Counted from the stretch's first letter, positions 10,446 through 23,053 are shown. The stretch is 64,000 bases of DNA from Myotis daubentonii (GCF_963259705.1 NC_081840.1:144009549-144073548); one strand, 5' to 3'. Numbers and translations are program-made. Notes: generated by a model from the letters alone, not told the origin.

Positions 10446-11544
10446 GTCCAAAGGGGAAAATATATTTACTTTATTGCATTGTTCCTTTTATATGCAATTT
10501 CCATAATAATTGTGTCAATAGAGACAGAAATGAGACAAGTGTTTGCCAGAGACTGGGTAGGGGGAATGGGAGTTCCTATTTCATGGGAATAAGGTTCCCT
10601 TCTGGATTGGTGAAAGGTTTTGGAACTAAACAGAGGTGATCATTGCAAAACATGGTACATGTGCCAAATTATACTGAATTTTATACTATAAAATGGTATA
10701 TTTTAAATTTGGTGAAGTTTCATCACTAAGAAAAGAATACTGTCATAATCAATCAATCAAATTAAGATCATGTTACACAGCTTTTAAAGCAATCCAATAG
10801 GCTCATTTAAAACATGTCTTCTGGAAAAGGTTACATTGTTCATTTGAGACTTTTCTTATTTCTTGAGGTAGGCCTGTATTGCTGTGAATTTCCCTCTTAG
10901 GACAGCTTCCATCTTGTCCCATAGATTTTGAATTATCATGTTCTCATTTCATTAGTCTCAAGGTATTTTTTGATGTTTCTCCTTGATCTCATTTTTAATT
11001 CATTCACTTTTTAGTAACAGGTTATTTACCCTCCATGTGTTCGTGTGTAATAATTTCTAGTTTGACACCACTGTGGTTGGAGCAGATGTGAGGAATGATT
11101 GCATTCTTCTGAAATTTACCTAGGCTTGTTTTATAGCCTTGCCAGTTCCATGGCCTACCTAAGAACTGTTCCATGTGCACTCAAAGAAAATTTACACTCT
11201 GCATTTTTAGGTTAATAATGCTCTGAACATATCAATAAAATTCATTAGAGTTTTGGTTGGAACTTTTAAGATATATACATTTACCTTATTGATTTTTTTT
11301 TGAAAGATCTATCTACTGATGTCAATGGGGTATTGAACTCCCTAACTTTGATTATATTGATATTTGTTTAATATATTGACGTGCTCCTCTGGCTGATGGA
11401 TATATATTGATAAGGTTTATTTCTTCTTGTTGGATTGATCCCATATCATTATGTATTGACCTTCTTTGTCTCTTTTTATAGCCTTACATTTAACTTCTAT
11501 TTTTTCCTCACATAAGTACTACTTTCCCAGCTTTTTTTCTGGTT

Positions 11545-11735
11545 TGCATTTTAATTAATTTATTTATTTAATTAAATTGTATAGGGATGACATTAGTCTA
11601 CATGAACATATCGGTTCCATGTGGAGATTACTAATTTACAAAATCTGTAAATAGGACCATGTGCCCACCACCCAAATTCAAATCTCCTGTCACCTCATAT
11701 TAGGACACTTTCTTCCCACAACCACTCGTTGTTTG
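11545..11735 (-). mobile_element. L1 3'-region-like fragment
   Basis: The sequence around TTGTATAGGGATGACATTAGTC to CCACCACCCAAATTCAAATCTCC resembles a mammalian L1 3'-untranslated fragment that also occurs at 24600 and 33965. It is flanked by gtttgcatttta-like repeats. Unit 1 lacks it (near 4810), so it inserted in the lineage leading to units 2 and 3. Confidence 0.5.
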
Positions 11736-11769
11736 CATTTTAAGTATTTTAAAAATATGTTTTATTGAT

Positions 11770-12178
11770 TTTTTAAAATATTTTTATTTATTTCAGGGAG
11801 AGAAAGGGAGAGGGATGTACAGATAAAAACACTGATGAGAGAGAAATATCCATCCTCTGCTTTTGCATGCCCCCATGTGCCCTGAAAAGATAACAGATTG
11901 TCACCTCTTTTTTCCTTTGTAAACACTTGACCACTGAGCAACACTGGACAGGTGAACATTTTTTCAGTAGAAATTTTACTGATTGATTTTTAGAGAGAAA
12001 AAGAGAAAGCAAGAGAGACAGACAGAGAGAGAGATAGAAAGAGAGACAACCATTGATTTGTTGTGCGACTTACTTATGCATTCATTGCTTGCTTCTTGTA
12101 TATGTCCTAATGAGAGTTTGAACCAGCAAACTTGCTGTATAGGGACAACACTAGCCAATTCAGCCACCAGTTCGGGCC
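11770..12178 (-). mobile_element. Two old Ves-type SINEs, unit 2
   Basis: Counterparts of the unit 1 SINEs at 4835 and 5070, in the same order and orientation. Confidence 0.55.
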
Positions 12179-12303
12179 TTTTTTGTTTCTATTTTCAGAA
12201 AATATCTTTTTCTATCCTGTTACTATCAGTATGTATGTATGTTTTGCTGATGTTGTTCTCTGGAAGACAGCACATGTAGGGAATTTGTTTTCTTTTTTAA
12301 AAT

Positions 12304-12354
<51 letters not shown>

Positions 12355-12399
12355 TTTTTTATTGCTTAATGTATTACAAAGAGTATTACATATGTCTCT

Positions 12400-15300
12400 T
12401 TTTTTTTTTTCCCCCGCCCTTGACAATCCCCGGGCTTCCCCTACCCCCCAGTGTCTTATGTCCATTGGTTATGCTTATATGCATGCATACAAGTCCTTTG
12501 GTTGATCTCTTACCCACCCCCCCCTGACCTCCCACCCTCCCCGGCCTTCCTGCTGTAGTTTGAGCTGTTCTAGGCAGCTCTGCCTCTGTATCTATTTTTG
12601 TTCATAAGTTTATAATGGTCTTTATTATGCAGAAATCAGTGAGATCATGTGGTATTTTTCCTTCATTGACTGGCTTATTTCACTTAGCATAATGCTCTCC
12701 AGTTCCATCCATGCTGTTGCAAATGGTAAGAGTTCCTTCATTTCACAGCAGCATATTATTCTATTGTGTAGATGTACCACAGTTTTCTAATCCATTCATC
12801 TACAGATGGGCACTTAGGCTGTTTCCAGATCTTAGCTATGGTGAATTGTGCTGCTATGAACATATGGGTGCATATATCCTTTCTGACTGGTTTTTCTGGT
12901 TTCTTGGGATATATTCCTAGAAGTCAAATGGGAGTTCCATTTGTAGTTTTTTGAGGAAATTCCATACTGTCTTCCATAGTGGCTGCACCAGTCTGCATTC
13001 CCAACAGTAGTGCACAAGTGTTAATTTTTCTCCACATCCTCTCCAGCACTTGTCGTTTGTTGATTTGTTGATGATAGCCAGTCTGACAGGTGTGAGATGG
13101 TACCTCATTGTTGTTTTGATTTGCATCTCTCAGATGATTAGTAACTTTGAGCATGTTTTCATATGTCTCTTGGCTTTCTGAATGTCCTCTTTTGCAACGT
13201 GTCTATTTAGGTCCTTTGCCCATTTTTTGATTGGATTGTTTATCTTCCTTTTGTTAAGTTGTATGAGTTCCCTATAAATTTTGGAGATTAGGCCCTTATC
13301 AGATATGACATTGGTAAATATGTTTTCCCACGCAGTGGGTTTTCTTGTTGGTTTGTTGATGGTTTCTTTTGCTGTGCAGAAGCTTTTTATTTTGATGTAG
13401 TCCCATTTGTTTATTTTCTCTTTAGTTTCCAATGCCCTAGGAGCTGTATCGGTGAAGATATTGCTTCGGCATATGACTGAGATTTTGTTGCCTTTGGATT
13501 CTTCTAGTTTTTGCATAGTTTCCCCTCGTATATTTAAGACCTTTATCCATTTTGAGTTTATTTTTGTGTATGGTGTAAGTTGGTGGTCTAGTTTCATTTT
13601 CTTGCATGTATCTTACCAATTTTCCCTATACCATTTATTGAAGCGACTATCTTGACTCCATTGTATGTTCTTGCCTCCTTCGTCAAATATTAATTGAGCG
13701 TATTGGTTGGGGCTGATTTCTGGGCTCTCTATTCTATTCTATTCCATTGATCAATATGTCTGTTCTTGTGCCAGTAACAGGCAGTTTTGAGAACAGTGGC
13801 TTTGTAATACAGCTTGATATCTGGTATTGAGATCCCACCTACGTTGTTCTTTCTCAGGATCGCTGCAGCTATTCGGGGTCGTTTTTTATTCCAGATGAAT
13901 TTTTGGAGAGTACATTCTAGGTCTGTGAAATATGCCATTGGTATTTTAATGGGAAGTGTGTTGAATTTATAGATTGTTTTGGGCAGTATGGACATTTTAA
14001 TGATGTTGATTCTACCAATCCAAGAACATGGTATGTTCTTCCATCACTTTATGTCTTCCTCTATCTCTTTTTTCATCGTCCTGTAGTTTTCTGAGAAGAG
14101 GTCTTTTACCTCTTTAGTTAAGTTTATTCCTATGTAGCTTAATTTTCTTGGTGCGATGGGAAATTGGATTACTTTTTTAGTCTTTCTTTCTGCACATTCA
14201 CTATTGGTGTATAGAAATGCCATAGATTTCTTGGCGTTAATTTTGTATCCTGCTGCATTGCCGAATTCTTTTATTAAGTCTAATAGTTTATTGATGGAGT
14301 CTTTAGGGTTTTTTAAGTATAATATCATGTCGTCTGCAAATAAGGACAGTTTTACTTCTTCTTTTCCAATTTGGATGCCTTTTATTTCTTCTTTTTGTCT
14401 AATTGCAATGGCTAATACTTCCAGTACTATGTCAAACAGGAGTGGTGAGAGTGGGCATCCCTGTCTTGTTCCTGTTCTTAGGGCAAATGGTGTTAGTTTT
14501 TTGTCCATTGAGTATGATGTTGGCTGTGGGTTTGTCATATATGGCTTTTATTATGTTGAGGTATGATCCTTCAATTCCCACATTGCTGAGAGTTTTAATC
14601 AGAAATGTTTGTTGGATTTTGTCAAATGCTTTTTCTGCATCAATTTATATGACTATGTGGTTTTTTTTTTCTTTCAATTTGTTTATGTGATGTATCACAT
14701 TTATTGATTTGCGGATATTGTACCATCCTTGCATCCCTGGGATAAATGCTACTTGGTCGTGGTGTATGATCTTTCGGATGTACTGCTGGATCCGATTTGC
14801 TAAGATTTTGTTGAGGATTTTGGCATGTATGTTAATGAGGGATATTGGCCTGTAATTCTCTTACATTGTGTTGTCTTTACCTGGTTTTGGTATTAGGGTG
14901 ATGCTGGCTTCATAGAATGAGCTTTGAAGTGATTATTCCTCTTGGATTTTTTGTAGTAGTCTGAGGAGGATAGGTTTTAGTTCTTCCTTGAATGTTTGGT
15001 AAAACTCCCCTGGGAAGCCATCTGGTCCTGGGCTTTTGTTTGCTGGAAGCGTTTTGATGACTGCTTCAATTTCTTCCATAGTTATTGGCCTATTGAGATA
15101 TTTAGATTCTTCTTGATTAAGTTTTGGAATGTTGTATTTTTCTAGGAATATGTCCATTTCTTCCAGGTTGTCTAGTTTGTTGGAGTAGAGTTGTCTATAG
15201 TATCTTTTAACAATCATTTGTATTTCTGTGGGGTCTGTTGTTATTTCGCCTCTATCATTTCTGATTTTGTTGATTTGGGTCCTTTCTCTTTGCTTCTTGG

Positions 15301-16340
15301 TGAGCCTGGCTGGAGGTTTGTCAATCTTGTTTATCCTTTCAAAGAACCAGCTCTTTGTTTCATTGATTTTCTGTATTGTTTTTTTGGTCTCTATGTCATT
15401 TATTTCTGCTCTAATCTTTATTATCTCCTTCCTTCTGCTCACTCTGGGCTTTTCTTGTTGCTCTCTTTCTAATTCTTTGAGCTGTAGATTTAGATGATTT
15501 ACTACCATTTTTTCTTCTTTGTTGAGATAGGCCTGTAGAGCTATAAACTTCCCTCTCAGGACTTCTTTCATTGAGTCCCAAAGGTTTTGGATTGTTGTGT
15601 TTTCATTGTCATTACTTTCCAGGATGTTTTTAATTTCTTCTTTGATCTCATTGGTAACCCAATCAATATTTAATAACGTGCTATTCAGCTTCTAAGTGTT
15701 TGAGTATTTTGAGTTGTTTTTGTTGTAGTTTATTTCTAATATTATGGCCTTGTGGTCTGAGAAGATGCTTGGTATGATTTCAATCTTCTTGAATTTAGGG
15801 AGACTTTGTTTGGGACCCAATATGTGGTCTATTTTTGAAAATGTCCCATGAGCACTTGAGAAGAACGTATATTTTGTGGCTTTGGGGTGAAGTGTTCTGA
15901 AGATGTCAATTAAGTCCATCTGATCTAGTGAGTCATTTAGGATTGCTGTTTCTTTGCTGAATTTTTGTCTCACGGATTTATTCAGTGATGTCACTGATGT
16001 ATTAAAGTCCCCTACTATGATTGTATTCTTGTCGATCTCTCCCCTGATATCTTCCAGGAGTTTTCTTATGTATGTGGGTGCTCCTACATTGGGTGCATAT
16101 ATGTTTATCAGGGTTATATGCTCTTGTTGTATTGATCCCTTTAGTATTATGAAGTGGCCTTCCTCATCTCTTGTTATGGCCTTCACTTTGAGGTCTATTT
16201 TGTCTGATATAAGTATTGCTACCCCAGCTTTTTTTTCATTTCCATTTGCCTGAAAGATATTTTTCCATCCCTTCACTTTCAGTCTGTGTGAGTCCCTTCT
16301 AATGAGGTGGGTCTCTTGTAGACAGCAAATATATTGGTCA
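12400..16340 (-). pseudogene. L1 ORF2p of the full-length element, multiply disrupted
   Basis: ORF2 encodes the endonuclease and reverse transcriptase that copy L1 RNA at the target. Visible parts are the endonuclease (15692-16276, with NIYAPN, IIVGDFN and SDHKAIIL motifs), the RT start (14933-15571, with [18 protein letters not shown]), the RT active site (14044-14538, with GCPLSPLLF and FADDMILY) and the C-terminal part (12917-13995). Stops and frameshifts separate these pieces, so no functional protein is expected. Confidence 0.85.
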
Positions 16341-16356
16341 TGTTTTTTTTATCCAT

Positions 16357-17336
16357 TCAGCCACTCGATGTCTTTTGATTGGACCGTTTAGTCCATTTAC
16401 ATTTGAAGTTATTATTGAAAGGTACTTGTTTGTAGCCATTTCTATTTTTTTTTTTTGTGGCAGTTTTCTTTCTGGGCTTTTTAGTTCTTCTTTTTACACC
16501 AGTCCCTTTAGCATTTCTTGCATTGCTGGCTTTGTGGTGATAAACTCCCTTAGCCTTTTTTTTGTCTGTGAAGCTTCTTATTTCCCCTTCAATTTTGAAT
16601 GATAGCCTTGCTGGATAGAGTATTCTTGGATTCAGTCCTTTGCTTTGCATCACTTTGTAAATTTCTGTCCATTCTTTTCTGGCCTGATGTGTTTCTGTTG
16701 AGAAATCATTTGATAATCTGATGGGGGATCCTTTGTAGTTAACTCTCTGTTTCTCTCTTGCAGCCTTTAAGATTCTCTCTTTGTCTTGTACATTTGCCAT
16801 AGTTATTATGACGTGTCTTGGTGTGGGTCTTTTGGGGTTCATCTTGCCTGGGACTCTCTGTACTTGTGTAACTTTTTCCTTCCCCGTATCTGGGAAGTTT
16901 TCTGACATTAATTCTTCAAATAGATTTTCTAATCCTTGCTGCTGTTCTTGTCCTTCTTGCAGCCTTATTATGACTATGTTACTTCGTTTCATGTTGTCCC
17001 GAAGCTCCCTTAGGCTCTCCTCCTGCTTTTTAATTTTTTTCTCCAGTTGCTGTTCAGATTGAGCTTGTTTCTCTGCCTTATCTTCTAATTCACTAATTCG
17101 GCCCTCTGCTTCTTCTAGTCTCCTGTTGAAACTTTCTATGGAGTTTTTGATTGTAGCTATATCACTTTTCATTTCTTCCTGATTCTTGCATAGGTTGTTG
17201 ATTTTCTCATCCATCCGGTGAATGAATTCATTATTCTGAATTCTTTTTCTGTCATGTTGCATGCTTCAACTTCATTAATTTCATTTCTTGGCGACTCCTC
17301 ATTGTCTTTCCTCTGGGTGTTGTTTGGTCTCTTCAT
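16357..17336 (-). pseudogene. L1 ORF1p of the full-length element, one frameshift
   Basis: ORF1 encodes the RNA-binding chaperone of L1 particles. The start (MKRPNNTQRK) is at 17336. Its frame runs to about 17213, where reading must shift to the frame that stays open to 16357 (up to 301 codons from 17262). Visible parts are a long heptad coiled coil (FNRRLEEAEGRISELEDKAE), the RRM-like middle (RHVIITMANVQDKERIL) and the C-terminal domain (LSNDFSTETHQARKEW). Length and order are normal for mammalian ORF1p. A single frameshift is the only clear break. Confidence 0.85.
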
Positions 17337-17439
17337 TCTGATTATCTCCCGATGGTTCAAACGTCGAGCGAGTTGCGTGGGCATCGGCTGTGTGCAGTGG
17401 GAGCCTCCCACCACTCTAGTGTCACTGAAGAGCTCTGAC

Positions 17440-18556
17440 ACTAAGATGTGTGGTTGTTGTGGGTTGGTCGGAACCAGGCTAGCTCAGAGTCAGAGTTGTC
17501 AGCGCTCAATGTGGCCTCGTAAGCGTCCTCAGAATCAGGGACCCTGCCTACACTGTGCTGAAACAGAGACCCCCTGAAGCGTGTTGAAAACCAGAGCCCC
17601 CTAGCGTGCGCCAGGAGTCAGAGTTCCCCAGAATCCAGTATCAGAGTCTCTGTTGCTTCGCTTTGAGAATCAGGTTCCCTGTGTGCCCTTGCACCAGGAA
17701 TTGGAGTCACTGGCTCTTAGTATGAATGCACAGGAAATCAGGATCTTAGGCGCAGGTGATAAGAAACACAGTCAAGTGACTGGTGCTTGGTGCTGACTCC
17801 TGCCCAGAGACTCGGGGTCCCTGGGCCTGTGATATGTGGGACAAATACCTAGTGTTTGCAGGATTGCTCCCAGCCCAGTGCTCTGAAGCCGGCAGTGGGC
17901 ATAGGCTCAGTTCCTGAGGTTCGCGCATTTGCTCCCAGCCCAGGGCACAGAAGCTGGCAGTGCGCATAGGATCAGTTCCTGGGGTTCCCGGGATTGCTCC
18001 CAGCCCAGGACTCCTGTACCTCTCCCTAGGCGGGATCAGTTCCAAGGTGCTCACACACTTCCAGGCTAAAGTTCCTGGAGCGCTGAGGCCCTGGCAAGGG
18101 GTGGGTCTATCAGTTAGTTACTCTGGTGCTGCCCTCAAGCCTGTGGGAAGGGGGGATGGGCTCTGTTACTCATGGATCTGCCGCGGTTATTTCTGAAGTT
18201 TTGTTGTCCCCAGGTCTGTAGCTTTGGTCACAGGTCTCTGTCCCCAGTGGCTGCAGGATCCTGGTATGCGTCTGAGATCAGACTGGGTGGTTCTGAGGCC
18301 AGGATCCTAGTCTCAAGCAGCTCTGTTTCCCAAGATGGCGTGGTCGCCATGCCTGTGCTGGCCGCCCAGGAGTGTCTGAGCAGGGAGCGGGACTCCGCCG
18401 CCTAAGACTGCCTGGTTTAGCAGCCCCTTAGAAGATCTGCACAATCTAAGTGTCCCTAGCTCATACACACACACCACACACGTCCACACACTCCTCTAAC
18501 ACTTCCTTGCGCTCTCACACTCTCTCCCTCCCTACCTTTCTGCCTGTCGCCATTTT
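17440..18556 (-). promoter_or_regulatory. L1 5' untranslated region
   Basis: GC-rich region upstream of ORF1 and at the 5' end of a full-length L1, where the internal promoter is expected. It contains repeated blocks such as GATTGCTCCCAGCCCAG near 17863 and 17990. Promoter activity is inferred from position only. Confidence 0.6.
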
Positions 18557-18629
18557 GTAGGGAATTTGTTTTCTTATCCACCTATCTACTCTATGTCTTT
18601 TGATTGGAGCTTTTAAGATATATACATTT

Positions 18630-18849
18630 GCCCTAACCGGTTTGGTTCAGTGGATAGAGCATTGGCCTGCAGACTGAAAGGTCCCAGGTTCAATTCTGGT
18701 CAAGGGATGTACTTTGATTGCGGGCACATCCCCAGTAGGAGGTGTGCAGGAGGCGGCTGATCGATGTTTCTCTCTCATTGATGTTTCTAACTCTCTATCA
18801 CTCCCCCTTCCTGTCTGTAAAAAATAAAAAAATATATATATTTAAAAAA
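18630..18849 (+). mobile_element. Ves SINE, near-consensus
   Basis: Plus-strand, well-preserved Ves: GCCCTAACCGGTTTGG head, B-box-like GGTTCAATTCTGGTCAAGGG, body with GATCGATGTTTCTCTCTC and an A-rich tail. It is flanked by gatatatacattt on both sides (about 18617-18629 and 18852-18864). It is absent from unit 1 at the matching place. Confidence 0.9.
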
Positions 18850-20034
18850 ATGATATATACATTTACAGGGATTATTGATAGCTACTCGCTTGTTGCTATT
18901 TTATTCTTATAATTATGTCTACGGCCTCTTATTTTTACTTTATATACAAATATCTTTAATGATTGCTCTAATACAATCTTCTTTTTGTGTTATCAACTCC
19001 TTTAGGTACCCTAGAAAGCTCTTTATCTCTTTTCAATATTAAATATGACAGCTTTGCCATGTGGAGTAGTCTTGGATATAGGTCCTTCTTTTTCATCACT
19101 TTGAATATTTTTTTCTAATCATGACCAGCCTGAAATGTGTCTGTTGAGAAGGCCTCTCACAGTCTTATTGGGGCTCCCTTGTAGGTAACTATTTGTTTTT
19201 CATTTCTGCTTCAAAGATCCTCTCTTTGTGTTTAACTTTTGCCATTTTAATTATGAAGTGGCTTGGTCTAGGTCTCTTTCAGTTCATCTTGTTTGAGACT
19301 GCCTTTTCCTGCACTTCTATGTATTTTTCTTCACCAGGTCAGGGAAATCTCAGTCATTTTGTTTCTTTAAATAGATTCTTAATTTTTGGTCTCACTCTCC
19401 TCCTTCTGGTACCCCTATAATGTGGATGTGGCTATGCTTTCTGTTATCCCAGAATTAAAGTTGATTCCTTCTTTTGTATTGTTCATTTCAAGTATTGTAC
19501 TCTTCATTTCTGAATGGATATTTTATGATTCATTTATCCTTTTTTATTTCTTTTGTCATTGTCAAAGTTCTCACTATGTTCCTTTAGCATCTGTGTAACC
19601 ATTTTCTTCAACCTTGAATCTGGTGCATTTCTTCCCTTCATTTCATTTAGCTCTTTTCTCAGGGGATTATCCTATGGTTTTTTGTTTGTTTGTTTGTTTA
19701 TTGTGTGTGTAAGTGTGTTTGTGTGTGTTTCATTTGGTGCATCTTTTGTCTTTTCCTTATTTAAGCTTTCTCTCTGTGTTTGTTTCTAGGAATATGGGTA
19801 GATCTACTATGCCTCCCAGTTTTGGAACAATGGACTAATGTGTTAGGTGTCTTGTCAGGCTCATTGGCACAATCTTTCTGATCATCAGAGCTGGGTGCTC
19901 CTGGAATGTCACTTGTGTGTGTTATGTGAGCTCTCCTTTTGTAGAGTCTTGATGCTGTCCTATTTGTGGATGGGGTTGATGCTCATGCTGGCTGCCCACA
20001 GTGTATGAGATGCTATGTGAAGTCTGACACCATG

Positions 20035-20448
20035 TCAAGTAATACACTCCAGTATGTTGTGGTGCCTTTTGAGACCTTCATTTGGGTGTACTGATTGTGG
20101 AGTAATTGCTTCATGTTCTGTAATTCCCCACTGGAACCTCTTGGGAAGGGGGTGGTGGGCACACGGTTGTATGTCAATGTCAGTCTTTGCCTGTGATTCT
20201 CCCTGGGAGACCTGTGTGGAGCTACAAAGTGATGCAGTGTTTGTGACAGTCTCTGCTAGGCCTAGGTGCACCAGGGAGGGGCAAAGCTGCACAGCAATGC
20301 CTCCTTCCACCAGCACCAAGCCCTGGAGGCAGCTAAGAACAAAGCCCAAATCTCTCTGAGATCCACTTCTGCCTACTAGCTTTCTGTTGGGGTCAATCAC
20401 TGAAAGAGCTCCCATTGGTATGTGAGTCCCAAGAGATAAGTGAGTCAC
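20035..20448 (-). other. 137-codon open frame, unit 2 L1 5' region
   Basis: Paralogue of part of the 302-codon frame in unit 1. It keeps the THIPMGALSVIDPNRKLVG segment and the following GGIAVQL and QAKTDID segments. See 6857-7765. Confidence 0.35.
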
Positions 20449-20719
20449 CAGGTAGGTGTGAATGGTGTTTACTATGTTGATACAGATTCAAACTCAGCTT
20501 CAATTCTGGCTGTGAGGCCACTCAGCAAAAGTCAGAGGCTGTGCTAACAGCAGCTATCATGCACTGGGTACCCAAGGACCTTATGGTTGGGAGGCACTTC
20601 AAAGAGTCATTACTCTAAGGCCAGCAGAAGTCATTAGGCCCCAAAGACCAAGACTAGCTTGCGAATTTGGGGAGCATTACTCACTTTCCAAAATTGTATT
20701 TTAACTAACAATTCATTGG

Positions 20720-21279
20720 CTTCACTCTGCTGCAATGTTGTAGTATGTTAGTTCATATATTTTATAAATGCCATCACTTTTGATACCTTTAAAGATCTTG
20801 AAATAAATTTAAGGCAATGTGGGAAACAATAGCTTTGTGAAGAAAGAGGAAACCTTCCTATTTGCTACTGAGGCACAATGTCACATCCTCTAAATCTATC
20901 TACGTCATGCAAGACCAGCTAGTAAAGACAAAAGTGGGAAATGTTGCATCCTTGTCTTTTTCTTTCATTGTCTCTGATAGATAAATGGGATGGGGGTGAG
21001 GAGGGAAAATGTTAGGTAGCAAAGAGTGGATATAATGTGAATAGAAGCACAAAATTAAGAAAGCTCTTTTAGAAATCTTGGAAAATCTGGCTCCTATACA
21101 GAAACAGAAGTGAAGCATAATTTACAATTTCAATGACCTACTATGATAAAATTAAACATTCAAATATTTTTATTGATTCAAGTCATAGGAATTTCATTAC
21201 TGTAATGAAATTAATGAAAATATAACTTTTGAATGAATAAGGTAATAACAGTAACCATAATATCAAACTTTCATCAAAG
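20720..21279. other. Intron before the exon cluster, unit 2
   Basis: Counterpart of 7830-8401 in unit 1, with the exon-end relic at about 21205-21242. No other feature was seen. Confidence 0.5.
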
Positions 21280-21456
21280 GTTAAAGAAAAAAATAAGCAG
21301 ACAAACAGTAAAAGGGAAGTGTCAGAAAACGTGTATGATGGTGCTAATGAGGACAGTGACAAAAATGGATTGAGACAGCAAATCAACAGTGAACAAACTG
21401 ATTCCCAGCAGCCAAATGGTAAAATTAATGGCAACACAGCCTTCTTAGTGGATAAG
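21280..21456 (+). CDS. ANKRD26-like: Array exon, unit 2, first 177-nt exon
   Basis: The acceptor CATCAAAG ends at 21279 and the donor GTAATA starts at 21457. It has 59 codons, phase 0-0, and is open throughout. The peptide carries KREVSENVYDGANEDSDKNG and ends INGNTAFLVDK. It resembles the unit 3 exon (29719) more than its neighbour at 21566. Confidence 0.73.
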
Positions 21457-21565
21457 GTAATAACAAACACAACTGATATAAGCCAAATGTCAACATTAAA
21501 TAAAACACATTTGTTTTAAAGAATAAGGTGACAATAATATCCTTAATATCAAATTTTCATCAAAG

Positions 21566-21742
21566 GTTAAAGAAAAGGAGAAACAGAAAAGTAGCAAAAG
21601 GGAAGCGTCAGAAAACACATATGATGGTGCTGATGATGACAATGAGAATGATGGATTGAGTCAGCACAGCATCAGGGAACAAACTGATAACCAGCACCCA
21701 AATGATAACATTAATGAAAATGCAGTCATTTTAATGAATAAG
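21566..21742 (+). CDS. ANKRD26-like: Array exon, unit 2, second 177-nt exon (extra copy)
   Basis: Same splice sites, length and phase as the exon 286 bases upstream. The peptide has KREASENTYDGADDDNENDG and ends INENAVILMNK. The segment LSQHS...REQ and the INENAVILMNK end match the unit 1 exon (8402) closely. Unit 2 therefore carries both 177-nt subtypes, whereas unit 1 kept only this one and unit 3 only the other. Confidence 0.73.
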
Positions 21743-21842
21743 GTAATAACAACCCCAAATGATAAAAGCCAAATGACAAAATTAATGAAAACACACTCTT
21801 TTTAATGAATAACGTAATAACCATATCAAACTTTCATCAAAG

Positions 21843-22006
21843 GTTGGAGAACAAGAGAAGAAGACAAGTAGTAAAAGGGAAGTGTCAGGTAACATGCATG
21901 TTGGTGCTGAAGACAACAGTGACAGTGTTGGTGTGAGGCAGAAAAGCAACATTGAACAAAGTGAGAAGCAGCAGGTTTCTATTAAGGAGAAAGAAAATTC
22001 TCATAG
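21843..22006 (+). CDS. ANKRD26-like: Array exon, unit 2, 164 nt
   Basis: The acceptor CATCAAAG ends at 21842 and the donor GTAAGC starts at 22007. Phase is 0 in, 2 out, and the exon is open. The peptide is nearly the same as the unit 1 164-nt exon, with KREVSGNMHVGAEDNSDS and a KEKENSH end. Confidence 0.74.
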
Positions 22007-22460
22007 GTAAGCCTATAGCAGTATTTAGCAGTAGGTAATTATTCTTTTCCTATAAAACCAATTCCAATTTGAGCTGATATTCATGATTAACAAATTTATA
22101 TGTATACTAGATGGAACCTTGCTTGCTGATCACAACCAAATGCCTATCAACAAACAATGAGATGCCATTGTTTCAAGTTATAATGATAATTATTGTCTGT
22201 AAAAAATAAAAGCCAGAATTGTCCCATGAGAAGAAAAAGGCAGTCTCCTGGACTATTGGTATATGAAATTAGAACACCTTTTAGAAGGGTAATTGAGCTT
22301 GTTTCAAAAATTCAAGTATGTCATTCCTTACGCAATAGCTTCACTTCCAGAACTAGATTCTACATGAAAACATGACTTGTATAAACATACACACACGCAG
22401 TCAAAGGACATTTATTTTATGTTATTATGTGTATAAAACATACAGTAGGTCAGCACATGT
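22007..22460. other. Intron, tail of unit 2
   Basis: Counterpart of 8852-9290. No coding or RNA signal was seen. Confidence 0.45.
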
Positions 22461-22466
22461 GTACAA

Positions 22467-22545
22467 ATATATATATATATAGTTTTACATATATATATAA
22501 CTGTATTCATATATATATATTTGTATATATATATATATATATATT
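22467..22545. repeat. (AT)n-rich microsatellite at the unit 2/3 junction
   Basis: Several TATATATA runs that replace the shorter tract at the matching place in unit 1 (about 9296-9320). Confidence 0.8.
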
Positions 22546-23053
22546 TACATAGGCTAATAAAATATACATTTGTTCTTTGACATTTGGACATTTAACTTCC
22601 CAGCATTTCAAGGAAATTATTGTGTGTTTGGAGGACAAAAGGAAGTTGTAGGATCTCCTGAATAAGTGGTTTCCTTGCGAAAAAAAACAAGACTGCCATT
22701 TTTGACTGAAATTAATTAGTCTTTGAACCAGGGACAGATGATGAGGAAGGGACAATGTATCTTCCTGCCTTGATTTACGTCATCATATGTGTTCCAGTTC
22801 AGGGAATAAAAATTATGTCAGCCAGTAAGTGGTGAAAACAAAGTAATCCTAGTCAGAGTGTGTTCATTAAATACTTCATAGGCTGGGAGAGGTGACAGCA
22901 GAAATAAAAAACTAAAAGCATTGTTTAAACATAGGCCTAGTGTTAATTATATCAAGAATCTTTATTTGATATACAGAAAGCTGATATTTCACTGAAAATT
23001 TTGTTGCCTTTTTAAAGACATGGATTCCCTCATTGGTTCTGTGGATTTTACAG

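Larger units (their letters stand above)
10850..12290 (-). mobile_element. Old LINE-1, unit 2, first part (ORF2 region)
   Basis: Same old minus-strand L1 as in unit 1. It is interrupted by an L1 3'-type fragment at 11545-11735 and two old SINEs (about 11770-11955 and 11965-12178). It continues at 18576 after the younger full-length L1. Confidence 0.7.
12295..18556 (-). mobile_element. Full-length LINE-1, 6.26 kb, with 19-bp target-site duplication
   Basis: Minus-strand L1 bounded by perfect copies of gtagggaatttgttttctt (12276-12294 and 18557-18575). From its 5' end at 18556 it has a 1.2-kb 5' untranslated region with several near-repeats, ORF1 (about 17336-16357), ORF2 (about 16340-12400), and a 3' end with a (TTTA)n-type tail at 12300-12358. 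Both frames carry disruptions, so it is probably dead, but the intact ends and duplication show a fairly recent insertion. The unit 1 empty site is near 5358-5380. Confidence 0.92.
18576..20720 (-). mobile_element. Old LINE-1, unit 2, second part (ORF1 and 5' region)
   Basis: Continuation of the old L1 beyond the younger insertion, aligning with unit 1 from about 5380 to 7800. It contains the Ves at 18630 and the 137-codon open frame at 20035-20448. Confidence 0.7.
9340..22560 (+). repeat. Tandem array unit 2
   Basis: Second paralogous segment, with a 52-nt exon (10003), old Ves with GA tract, old L1, and three exons (21280, 21566, 21843). It is about 13.2 kb, longer than unit 1 mainly because a full-length 6.26-kb L1 landed in it. 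One extra 177-nt exon distinguishes its coding content. Confidence 0.8.
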
